64,000 bases of DNA. Origin: JAUVPB01 sp965223695 (lineage in GTDB: Bacteria > Actinomycetota > Thermoleophilia > Gaiellales > Gaiellaceae). Position numbers and translations under genes: made by a program. Below are positions 16,349-24,064 of the stretch, piece after piece. The notes under the pieces were generated by a model that saw nothing but the letters and a program-made list of their open reading frames with translations, had not been told where the DNA came from and did not search any database. The stretch spans positions 1 to 64,000 of the forward strand of contig CBDCXJ010000019.1 of assembly GCA_965223695.1 (NCBI GenBank), read 5' to 3'. The stretch's first letter is position 1. Each line of letters begins with the position of its first letter.

Positions 16349-18415
16349 GTGAGCGCCGCGGGAAGCATCAACCTCGGCATCGATGTGGGCGGGACGTTCA
16401 CCGACCTCTACTGGGAGGAGGCCGACGGCGGCGAGACCGGCATCGCCAAGGTGCGGACCGACGCGGTCGTCAGCGACGGGCTGACGTACGCCCTCGATGC
16501 CAGCGGGATCGAGCTCGAGCGCTGCCGCGATCTGGTCTACAGCACGACCCTCGCGACGAACGCCATCCTCGAGCGAAACCTCGCCAGCTGCGCGCTCGTC
16601 ACGACCCGTGGCTTTCGCGACGTGATCGAGCTCGGACGGCGTGACCGACCGACGACCTACGGCCTCGCCGGCTCGTTCGAGCCGCTCGTGCCGCGTCAGT
16701 TGCGCTTTGAAGTCGCCGAGCGCACCTCGGCGCAGGGTGAGGTGCTCACCGCGCCGCACGCCGAGCAGGTTTCTGCCGTATGTGAGGCAATCGCCGGCGC
16801 GGGCGTCGAGACAATCGTTGTCTCGTTCCTGAACGCGTACGCGAACGCTGCCAACGAGCGCGAAGTCGCAAGTCTCATCAGGCAGCAGCTCCCGGGCACG
16901 CCCGTGATCGTCGGCTCCGAGGTACATGCCGAATGGGGCGAGTTCGACCGCACCACTCTCGCCGTGCTCCACGCGTCGCTTATTGCATCGATCCGTGGGC
17001 ACCTGGCCGCCCGCTGGGGTGAGCTCAACGGCATGGGTTTCTCGGGCTCTCCCCTCGCGATGCAGTCCAACGGCGGCGTCGTCCCATTCGAGCACGCTGA
17101 GAGGCGGCCGGCGAGCCTGCTGCTCTCGGGCCCTGCAGCTGGCGTGATCGGCGCCAGCAGGCTCGCGGGTGAGCGCGGCGACGTCGTCGCGACCTGCGAT
17201 ATGGGCGGGACGAGCTTCGATGTCGGTCTGCTCGTCGACGGAAGGCCTGCGATGACACCGCGCTCGCAGATCGCCTTCCGCGTGCCGCTGTTGCTACCGA
17301 CGGTCGATGTCCACGCGATCGCCGCGGGCGGGGGCAGCATCGCTCGAGTCGTCGGCGGCCGGCTGATCACGATTGGCCCCGATAGCGCCGGCTCCGACCC
17401 CGGCCCCGCCTGTTACGGCCTGGGCGGCGAGCTGGCCACGATCACCGATGCGGCACTCGTCGCCAACCGCCTCGTCGAGGGCCGGACACTCGGCAGCGTC
17501 GGCGAGATCGCCCTCGAGCGCGAGCTGGCCACCGCTGCGATCGAGCGCGACGTCGCGCGGCCGCTCGGCATGACGGTAAGCGACGCGGCGGAGGCCGTGA
17601 TCGCTGCCGGCGCGACGGTTATGGCGGGCGGAGTCCGGACGATGTCGGTGGGTCGCGGGCTCGATCCACGCTCGACGCTTCTCTGCGTTAGCGGTGGCGC
17701 TGGCCCCTTGTTCGCGTGCGACTTCGCCCGCGAGGCGGGGATCCGGAAGGTGGTCATCCCACCGTTCCCGGGCGTCACGAACGCACTCGGCTGCGCCGTG
17801 ACCGAGCTGCGACGCGACTGGTCTCGCACCATTAACGCCGGGCTCGATCAGGAGGGTATGGCGGCGGTGCGAGAAATCGTCGAGGAACAGCGCCAGGAGG
17901 CGCACGAGTTCGTGCAAGAGGTCGCCGGGGAAGAGACCGGTGCGCCGATCTTCTCCGTCGAACTAGACATGTAGTACCGCGGGCAGCCGCGCAGCGTCGC
18001 CGTGCCGCTTTCCGTCGAGCGGCTCGACGCAGCGGCGGTCGCCGCGGCGTTCGAGGCCGAGTACGCGAAGGGCCACGGCATCGCGATGGACGTCCCGCTG
18101 AACGTCAGGACCGAGAGGACGGTGCTCGCCGTGCCCCGGACAGACCCGGGGGCACGCCGTGACAACGGCGCCGCGCCCGACGACTCGCCGCTCGCAGAGC
18201 GGCAGGCCCGGCCTGCGAGCCAGCAGACCGTGCGTGCCAACGGAGCCGACGTTAGCGCCGCCGTGTTCGAGCGCGATCAGTTGGCGCCGGGCGACGTCCT
18301 TGACGGGCCGGCGCTCGTCGCGCAGCTCGATTGCTCCACCTGGATCGCTCCGGGTACGCGCGGCCGCGTCGACCGGGACGGAGCATTGCTCGTCGATCTG
18401 GGCAGGGCGAGGTGA
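16349..18415 (+). pseudogene. hyuA: Hydantoinase/oxoprolinase subunit A (HyuA) interrupted by an amber codon
   Basis: A GTG start gives SAAGSINLGIDVGGTFTDLYW, the ATPase-like phosphate loop of HyuA. CDMGGTSFDVGLL, IAAGGGSIARV and DPGPACYG follow. A TAG at 17972-17974 stops the frame after ELDM. The very next in-frame residues (YRGQPRSVAVPL) continue the family sequence to a TGA at 18413-18415. A single C-to-T change (CAG to TAG) would explain it. Read through, the protein would be 688 residues, normal for the family. HyuA/HyuB pairs open cyclic amides with ATP. The GTGA overlap with hyuB at 18412 shows an operon. It is divergent from the CoA-transferase operon. Confidence 0.88.
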
Positions 18416-20109
18416 GCATCGACCCGCTCACGCTCGCCGTCGTCACCGGGGCGCTCGAGCAGGCGCTCGACGAGGTGCTAACAACATTCGAGCGTCTCGC
18501 CTTCTCACCGGTCATCTCCGAGGGCCACGACTGCGGCGTCGGCCTCTACGCGCACGAAACCGGCGATCTGCTCGCCGTCGATCGCACGGGTTTCCCCGCC
18601 TTCGTCTGGCTTGGCGAGGATGCGGTGCGCGCCGTGATCGCAACGGTCGATGCCTGCGAGCTCGATGCCGGCGACGTCTTCCTCCTCAACGACCCCTACC
18701 TCGCCGGAACCCACATGCACGACGTCAAGGCCGTAGCGCCGGTCATCTTCAACGCGGAGCTCGTGTGCTTCATCTGCGTTACCGGGCATTGGTCGGACGT
18801 GGGCGGGCCCTCGCCCGGAGGCTTCGCGACCAACGCAACCGAGGTCCTGCAGGAGGGCCTGCGCATCCCGCCGCTCAAGATCATGCGCGCCGGCGAGCTC
18901 GACGCCAACTTCGTCGAGTTGATTCGCAACAACATTCGCATGCCCGAGACCACGATCGGCGACATGTTCGCCCAGCTCGCAAGCGTGCAACTCGGGCAGG
19001 AGCGCGTGGGCGAGTTGCTCGAGCGCTTCGGCGTCGGGACCGTTCTCGCGGTAACGGCGGCGCTGGCCGAGGCAAGCGAAGCGCAGATGCGCGAGCGGAT
19101 CGCGGCCATTCCCGATGGCACATACAGCTATCGCGACTGCCTCGACAACGACGGCAACTCCCTCGAACCCGTCTGGATCGATGTGCGCCTTATCGTCTCG
19201 GGCAGCGAGCTCACGATCGACTACTCCGACTCGGATCCGCCCGTGCGCGGCGCATTCAACGCGCCCGAGATAACCACGATTGCCGCCTCGCGGATCGCGA
19301 TGATCCACGCGTTCCCCGACGTCGTCCTCTCGCACGGCGCGGCCGTTCCGATCACAGTCGTGGCCGGGCCCGAAGTCTTCATCGGCGCCGAGTTCCCCCG
19401 GGCCTGCGAGGCCTACGGCGAGGTCTCCTCGCGGATCATGGACACCGTGCTCGGCGCGCTCTGGCAGGCGCTGCCCGAGCACGCCCGAGGCGGCATCTGC
19501 GGGACGTCGAGCAACATGTCGATCGGCGGTGACGACCTGGAGCGCGGCCCGTACATCATGTACTCCTACCTCGGTGGCGGGCAGGGCGGCGCGCCCGAGG
19601 GTGACGGTTTGACGAACGGCCCCACCGCGATCGGTGTGGCGCTGACGCCACAGATCGAGACGTTCGAGCACGCATTCCCGGTGCTCTACCACGAGTATGC
19701 GATCCGCGAGGGCTCCGGCGGGTTGGGCGAGCATCGCGGCGGTCTCGGGGTGGTCTGGGAGGTCGAGCTGCTGCGCGGCGAGGCGAGGATGTCGGCGATG
19801 GCCGATCGCGCGACGCGCGGGGCCGCGGGAGTGGGCGGCGGGCAGGCCGGGGCCCTGAACGTCTACGAGGTGATCCGTGCGGACGGACGCAGCGAGCCGC
19901 ATCCACATCTCACCAAGTGCGAGAACGTGCCACTCGAAGCCGGCGACCGCATCCGCCGCCTCTCGCCCGGCGGTGGCGGCGCCGGGCCGGTAGCCGCGCG
20001 ACCCGAAGCATTGAGAGACGCCGACATCGAGGCCGGCCTCTATACGCAGGCCGACTACGCCGACGCGGCCAAAGCGGCCGGCTCCGCTCCGGGCGACGAG
20101 AGCAGGTAG
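18412..20109 (+). CDS. hyuB: Hydantoinase/oxoprolinase subunit B (HyuB)
   Basis: A 565-residue protein starting GTG-S-IDPLTLAVVTGALEQAL, overlapping the hyuA stop by 4 bp. Family motifs include SEGHDCGVGLYAHETGDLLAV, NDPYLAGTHMHDVK, CVTGHWSDVGGPSPGGF, GEVSSRIMDTVLGALWQAL, YSYLGGGQGGAPEGDG and the C-terminal glycine-rich LSPGGGGAGPV. It is the partner of HyuA and should form the active complex for ATP-dependent hydrolysis of a cyclic imide, hydantoin or oxoproline-like ring. If HyuA is really truncated, this subunit would be left without its partner. Confidence 0.9.
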   Translation: MSIDPLTLAVVTGALEQALDEVLTTFERLAFSPVISEGHDCGVGLYAHETGDLLAVDRTGFPAFVWLGEDAVRAVIATVDACELDAGDVFLLNDPYLAGTHMHDVKAVAPVIFNAELVCFICVTGHWSDVGGPSPGGFATNATEVLQEGLRIPPLKIMRAGELDANFVELIRNNIRMPETTIGDMFAQLASVQLGQERVGELLERFGVGTVLAVTAALAEASEAQMRERIAAIPDGTYSYRDCLDNDGNSLEPVWIDVRLIVSGSELTIDYSDSDPPVRGAFNAPEITTIAASRIAMIHAFPDVVLSHGAAVPITVVAGPEVFIGAEFPRACEAYGEVSSRIMDTVLGALWQALPEHARGGICGTSSNMSIGGDDLERGPYIMYSYLGGGQGGAPEGDGLTNGPTAIGVALTPQIETFEHAFPVLYHEYAIREGSGGLGEHRGGLGVVWEVELLRGEARMSAMADRATRGAAGVGGGQAGALNVYEVIRADGRSEPHPHLTKCENVPLEAGDRIRRLSPGGGGAGPVAARPEALRDADIEAGLYTQADYADAAKAAGSAPGDESR

Positions 20110-20111
20110 CC

Positions 20112-20936
20112 CTAGCCGCCGGTCGGCACGATCGCGATCGGCCGGACGGGCGACCCGCTTCCACCTTTTAGCTTCAGCGGCAGGCAGATGAAGACGAACT
20201 CGTCCGGGTCGGCGAACGCGAGCTCCTCAAGCCGCACGTGCTCGAGGATGAAGATGCCCCGCTGTGCGAGGAAGAGCACGTGTACGGGCAGCATCGGATG
20301 CTCGGGTCCCAGCGCCTCGAGCGCGACGTTGTCCGCACCGACGAGGCGCACGTCCCTGTCGACAAGCCATTCGCCACCGCTTACATCGAGGCCGGGAATG
20401 CTGCCGCTCACGGGGTACTCATCGCGCTCGTCCCAGTTCGCTCCGAGCCCCGTGCGCAGCATCACGCAGTCGCCCGCGCGCAGCTCGAGGCCGCGCGTGG
20501 TCGCGATGCGATCCAGCACGCTCGCGCCGATGCCGTAGCCAGGCGGCAGCACGTCGACCTGTTCCGCCCGGGCGACATCGAAGATGACACCACGGCCGAT
20601 GATCGGCTCGACGGTCTCCAGCCCGTGCACGTGCATACCGGCATGGTCCTGAACCACGCTGCTCTCGTGACCGCCGAAGACGACGCCGTGACACGAAGCA
20701 TGGCCAAGCCCGTCGAGGTGCGTGCCCGAGTGCCCGCTCATGATGATCACCTCGGTCGTCGCGGCGAAACCCGTCTCGCCGCCTTCCTCGAAGCCCTCGA
20801 GGACGCGGGCATCCGTGTGACGAACGGTCGGGCTGAGCAGGAACTGCGCGTGGTCGGGCGTCTGCGGCATTACAGCGCTCATCTCCTGACCGAGGTCGAA
20901 GATCTGCGCGTCTGAGAACGCCTCCAGGAGTCTCAT
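20112..20936 (-). CDS. Cyclase-family metal hydrolase (second copy type)
   Basis: A 274-residue protein carrying HSGTHLDGLGHASCHG, the metal-binding signature of the cyclase/kynurenine-formamidase-like family, plus GRGVIFDVARAEQVDVLP and AGDCVMLRTGLGANW. It is convergent with hyuB, 2 bp apart. Compared with the cyclase at 13071-14027 it shares the core but lacks the extra N-terminal region, so it is a separate member rather than a recent duplicate. It probably hydrolyses an acyl-amide in the same catabolic process. Confidence 0.85.
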   Translation of the reverse strand: MRLLEAFSDAQIFDLGQEMSAVMPQTPDHAQFLLSPTVRHTDARVLEGFEEGGETGFAATTEVIIMSGHSGTHLDGLGHASCHGVVFGGHESSVVQDHAGMHVHGLETVEPIIGRGVIFDVARAEQVDVLPPGYGIGASVLDRIATTRGLELRAGDCVMLRTGLGANWDERDEYPVSGSIPGLDVSGGEWLVDRDVRLVGADNVALEALGPEHPMLPVHVLFLAQRGIFILEHVRLEELAFADPDEFVFICLPLKLKGGSGSPVRPIAIVPTGG

Positions 20937-21018
20937 AGTTCCGTCCCGACGATGAGACAGCGGCGAGTCTAGCCGCGTTCGCGGTCTCGGCGGCCGCGTC
21001 CTAGCCCGGTTGAGGGCG

Positions 21019-22437
21019 CTATGTCCGGTGCCCGTACACGGGCGCGGGCGCGTCGAAGATCTTCCCCGGGTTCATGATCCCGTCGGGATCGAGCGCCTGC
21101 TTGATGCCGCGCATCAGGTCGACAGCGTCGGGGCCGTGCTCGAGCTCGAGGTACTTCGCCTTGCCCTGGCCAACCCCATGCTCACCCGAGCAGGTGCCGT
21201 CGAGCGAGATCGCCTTGTGCACCATTCGCTCGTGCACGTCGAGCGCGCGCGTGAGCTCGTCATCGTCGGTCGGGTCGAGGAGGAAAACGACGTGGTAGTT
21301 ACCGTCGCCGACGTGCCCGACGATGGCGGCCTGCAGCCCGCTCGCATCGATGTCGGCGCGCGCCTCCCGGATGCATTCCGTCAGGCGAGAGATCGGCACG
21401 CAGACGTCGGTCGACATTCCCTCGCAGCCCGGTCGAAGCGCCTTCGCCGCCTCCCAGGCCATGTGCCGCGCCGACCAGAGGCGCGTGCGCTCCTCCTGCT
21501 CGAGCGACCAGACGAAGTCGCTGCCGCCGAACTCGGCCGCGATCTCTCCCACTTCTTTCGCCTGCTCGGTCACGGCTGATTCGCTGCCGTGGAACTCGAG
21601 GAAGAGCGTTGGTGCCGCTTCGTATTCGAGGTCGGACACAAGCGGGATGCCTTCCATCTGCGCCTCGTCGAGCATCTCGATGCGGGCGACGGGGATGCCC
21701 ATCTGGACGGTCGTGATGGCCGTCCGCACCGCGGCGTCGACACTTGGGAAGACGCAGACGGCGGCGGCGACCGCGTCGGGGATCCCCTGCAGGCGCAACG
21801 TGAGCTCGGTGATCACGCCGAGTGTCCCCTCGGAGCCGACGAAGAGGCGCGTCAGGTCGTAGCCGGCAGACGACTTGCGCGCGCGGGATGCGGTGCGCAC
21901 GACGCGTCCGGCCGCGGTCACCGCGGTTAGCGAGATGACGTTGTCGCGCATGCCGCCGTACCGAACGGTCGTCGTACCGGTGGCTCGCGTCGAGGCCATG
22001 CCGCCGAGCGTTGCGTCGGCTCCGGGATCGATCGGGAAGAAGACACCCTGTGGCCGGATGTGCTCGTCGAGCTGCTTGCGCGTGACGCCGGCCTCGACCG
22101 TGACGTCGAGATCCTCGAGATCGAGGCGGAGGATCTTGTTCATCTCGCGCATGTCGACCGACACGCCGCCGTGCACTGCAGCCAGGTGGCCCTCGAGCGA
22201 GGTGCCGGCGCCGTGCGGAATCACGGGAACGCCGTGCTCGCGCGCGAGATTGACGAGCGCCACGACCTCGTCGGTCGTGTGCGGCACCGCGACGAGGTCT
22301 GGCGGCACAGCGCCGAGGACGGTCTCGCCGCCGCCGTGCTGCTGAAGGACGGCCTCGGCGCGTGAGACGCGCTCGGGCGCGAGCGCCTGAGCGAGCTCGT
22401 CGGCGAACTGGTCGATGGTCGACGTTGCGATTGCCAT
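21019..22437 (-). CDS. FAD-linked oxidase (D-lactate dehydrogenase / glycolate oxidase GlcD type)
   Basis: A 472-residue protein starting MAIATSTIDQF. The PCMH-type FAD domain has VIPHGAGTSLEGHLA, VEAGVTRKQL, DPGADATLGGMASTRATG and FVGSEGTLGVITE. The C-terminal FAD-linked oxidase cap has GHVGDGNYHVVF and GEHGVGQGKAKYLELE. The family oxidises D-2-hydroxy acids such as D-lactate, glycolate or 2-hydroxyglutarate. The more upstream frame to 22677 reads antisense to the divergent lipoprotein promoter region and was rejected. No GlcE or GlcF partner lies beside it, favouring a single-subunit D-lactate dehydrogenase-like enzyme. Confidence 0.85.
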   Translation of the reverse strand: MAIATSTIDQFADELAQALAPERVSRAEAVLQQHGGGETVLGAVPPDLVAVPHTTDEVVALVNLAREHGVPVIPHGAGTSLEGHLAAVHGGVSVDMREMNKILRLDLEDLDVTVEAGVTRKQLDEHIRPQGVFFPIDPGADATLGGMASTRATGTTTVRYGGMRDNVISLTAVTAAGRVVRTASRARKSSAGYDLTRLFVGSEGTLGVITELTLRLQGIPDAVAAAVCVFPSVDAAVRTAITTVQMGIPVARIEMLDEAQMEGIPLVSDLEYEAAPTLFLEFHGSESAVTEQAKEVGEIAAEFGGSDFVWSLEQEERTRLWSARHMAWEAAKALRPGCEGMSTDVCVPISRLTECIREARADIDASGLQAAIVGHVGDGNYHVVFLLDPTDDDELTRALDVHERMVHKAISLDGTCSGEHGVGQGKAKYLELEHGPDAVDLMRGIKQALDPDGIMNPGKIFDAPAPVYGHRT

Positions 22438-22528
22438 AAAAGGGCCGCGGGCGGCTCTACTCACGATAACGGGTAATCGGGAGCGAACATCGCTGCGCCG
22501 GATCGAGCGCGCGTATCGTTTCGGCGGC

Positions 22529-23250
22529 ATGTTCCGCATGACCCGAGCTGCACTGGCCATCGGGCTCGTGCCCGCGCTGCTCGCAGTCGCAGCATGCGGA
22601 GGCTCCGAGGGCGACAGCGCGGCGGAGGCGCCCGCGGCCTCGGGGGAAGAGCTCATCGCCGAGATCGAGGCCGACATCGTGGGCGACTACACCGACCGCT
22701 ACCAGGACGCAACGGTCGGAGCCGCAAACTGTACGAAGGAACCCGGTGGAGCCACCGACCTGCAGATGTTCAGCTGCACGCTGACCCTCGACGGTGCCGA
22801 GCTGGGTCTTGGCGTCACCCATGTCAGCACGGCGGGCGCGAGCGAGACAACGCGCACGCAAATCGGCTCGGTCATGACTCGAGCCGGCGTCGAGAAGGAA
22901 ACGAGCCAGAACATGACCTCGCAGCTCGGCATTCCGGGCGAGGTGACCTGCGGCGAGAGGTCGGTCCTCGTCGTACCACGCGGTCAGACGCTGAACTGCA
23001 CGGCACGCGTGGCGAGCCGCGTCGAGCCCGTCGTGATCACGCCGACGTCGACAGGGTTCGACGTCTCCTACCCGACGGCCAGCACGATCGAGTTCATCAT
23101 CTTCCTCGCGCGCCGGCTCGGCGTTCCGCCCGGTCAGATCATGTGCCCCGAGACGATCGACTCACGACGAACTACAACTTCTTCTGCAGAGCGGGTGAGC
23201 GCGTGCAGGAGTTCGCCATGCGCGACGGCAGGATCGACTCGGTCAGCTAG
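22529..23250 (+). pseudogene. Lipoprotein with DUF4333-like domain, frameshifted near its 3' end
   Basis: The product opens MFRMTRAALAIGLVPALLAVAACGG, a clear lipoprotein signal with lipobox. The mature part has paired cysteines in short beta-rich segments (VTCGERSVLVVPRGQTLNCTARV), like DUF4333-type domains. The frame is broken at about 23158-23161: up to PETID the first frame reads well, and after that LTTNYNFFCRAGERV and VQEFAMRDGRIDSVS continue in another frame to the TAG at 23248-23250. One missing base would restore a 241-residue protein. It is divergent from the FAD oxidase. Its role is unknown; similar proteins are surface lipoproteins of actinobacteria. Confidence 0.7.
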
Positions 23251-23288
23251 GAGCGCAGTGCGGCCGCCCGCCGGCGGCGTACCCCCGG

Positions 23289-24062
23289 CTAGAGGACCAC
23301 GAGCGACGCGGGAGCGAGCACACGCTCCGTCAGCGCACCGCTCGAGCGAGGCAGCGCGAGCGCACCGACGTAGCCCGGGCGCGGCTCGAAGGCTCGGAGC
23401 TCCCAGTGGCGGGCATTCCCGATCGCCGGGTCGAGCCAGCGCAACTCGGCCTCCTCGCCGGGCCGAAGCGACACCTCGAACTTCTCGAGCGGCAACGACA
23501 GGCCCATGCCGTGCGCCTTGACGAAGGCCTCCTTGCGCGTCCAGCAGTTGAAGAAGCCCTGTGCGAGCTGCCCGGGCGCCAGCACCGCCAGGGCCTTCCA
23601 CTCTGGGGGCGCAAAGAAACGGAGCGCGAGCTCGAGGTGCTCAACGCGCTCGTCGATCGGTTCGACATCGATTCCGATCGTCTCGAGCTGCCCGAACGCA
23701 AGGGCGATCAGCCCGCCGCTATGCGACACGTTGAACTGCAGCGGACGCGCTCCGTTGGCCGATGCCAGCGCCGGCTTGCCCCAGCGGTTCGTCGCGAGCA
23801 CGACGCCGTCGTGCCCGGTGTAGCGGGCCAGGAGCCAGCGAAGCAGACCCCGTCCGAGCACAAAGTCGCGCCGATCTTTGGGCGCGCGGAAACGGTCGGC
23901 GCGGGCGATCTCGTCGCCGCTGAGAAGGGTCGCGAGCTCGGTGAGCGGCCAGTCCGGATCGTGCACATCTGCGGTCCAGAGCTCCACGTCACGCTCGGCC
24001 AGAGCGAACGGGACGGCCACCTCCGCGGGCTCTGCTCGGGCTGAAAGCGCGCCGGCCGCCAT
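23289..24062 (-). CDS. 4'-phosphopantetheinyl transferase (Sfp type)
   Basis: A 257-residue Sfp-type enzyme starting MAAGALSARAEP. Motifs: RPLQFNVSHSGGL (residues 107-117), GIDVEPIDERVEH (Mg-binding Asp132) and FFNCWTRKEAFVKAHGMGLSLPL (residues 170-192). It transfers the phosphopantetheine arm from CoA to serine of carrier domains. It begins 2 bp after the last synthetase gene stops, so it is the terminal gene of the NRPS/PKS operon. The dedicated activator implies that the four carrier domains upstream are meant to be functional. A longer frame to 24584 is antisense noise from the synthetase gene. Confidence 0.92.
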   Translation of the reverse strand: MAAGALSARAEPAEVAVPFALAERDVELWTADVHDPDWPLTELATLLSGDEIARADRFRAPKDRRDFVLGRGLLRWLLARYTGHDGVVLATNRWGKPALASANGARPLQFNVSHSGGLIALAFGQLETIGIDVEPIDERVEHLELALRFFAPPEWKALAVLAPGQLAQGFFNCWTRKEAFVKAHGMGLSLPLEKFEVSLRPGEEAELRWLDPAIGNARHWELRAFEPRPGYVGALALPRSSGALTERVLAPASLVVL

Positions 24063-24064
24063 CG

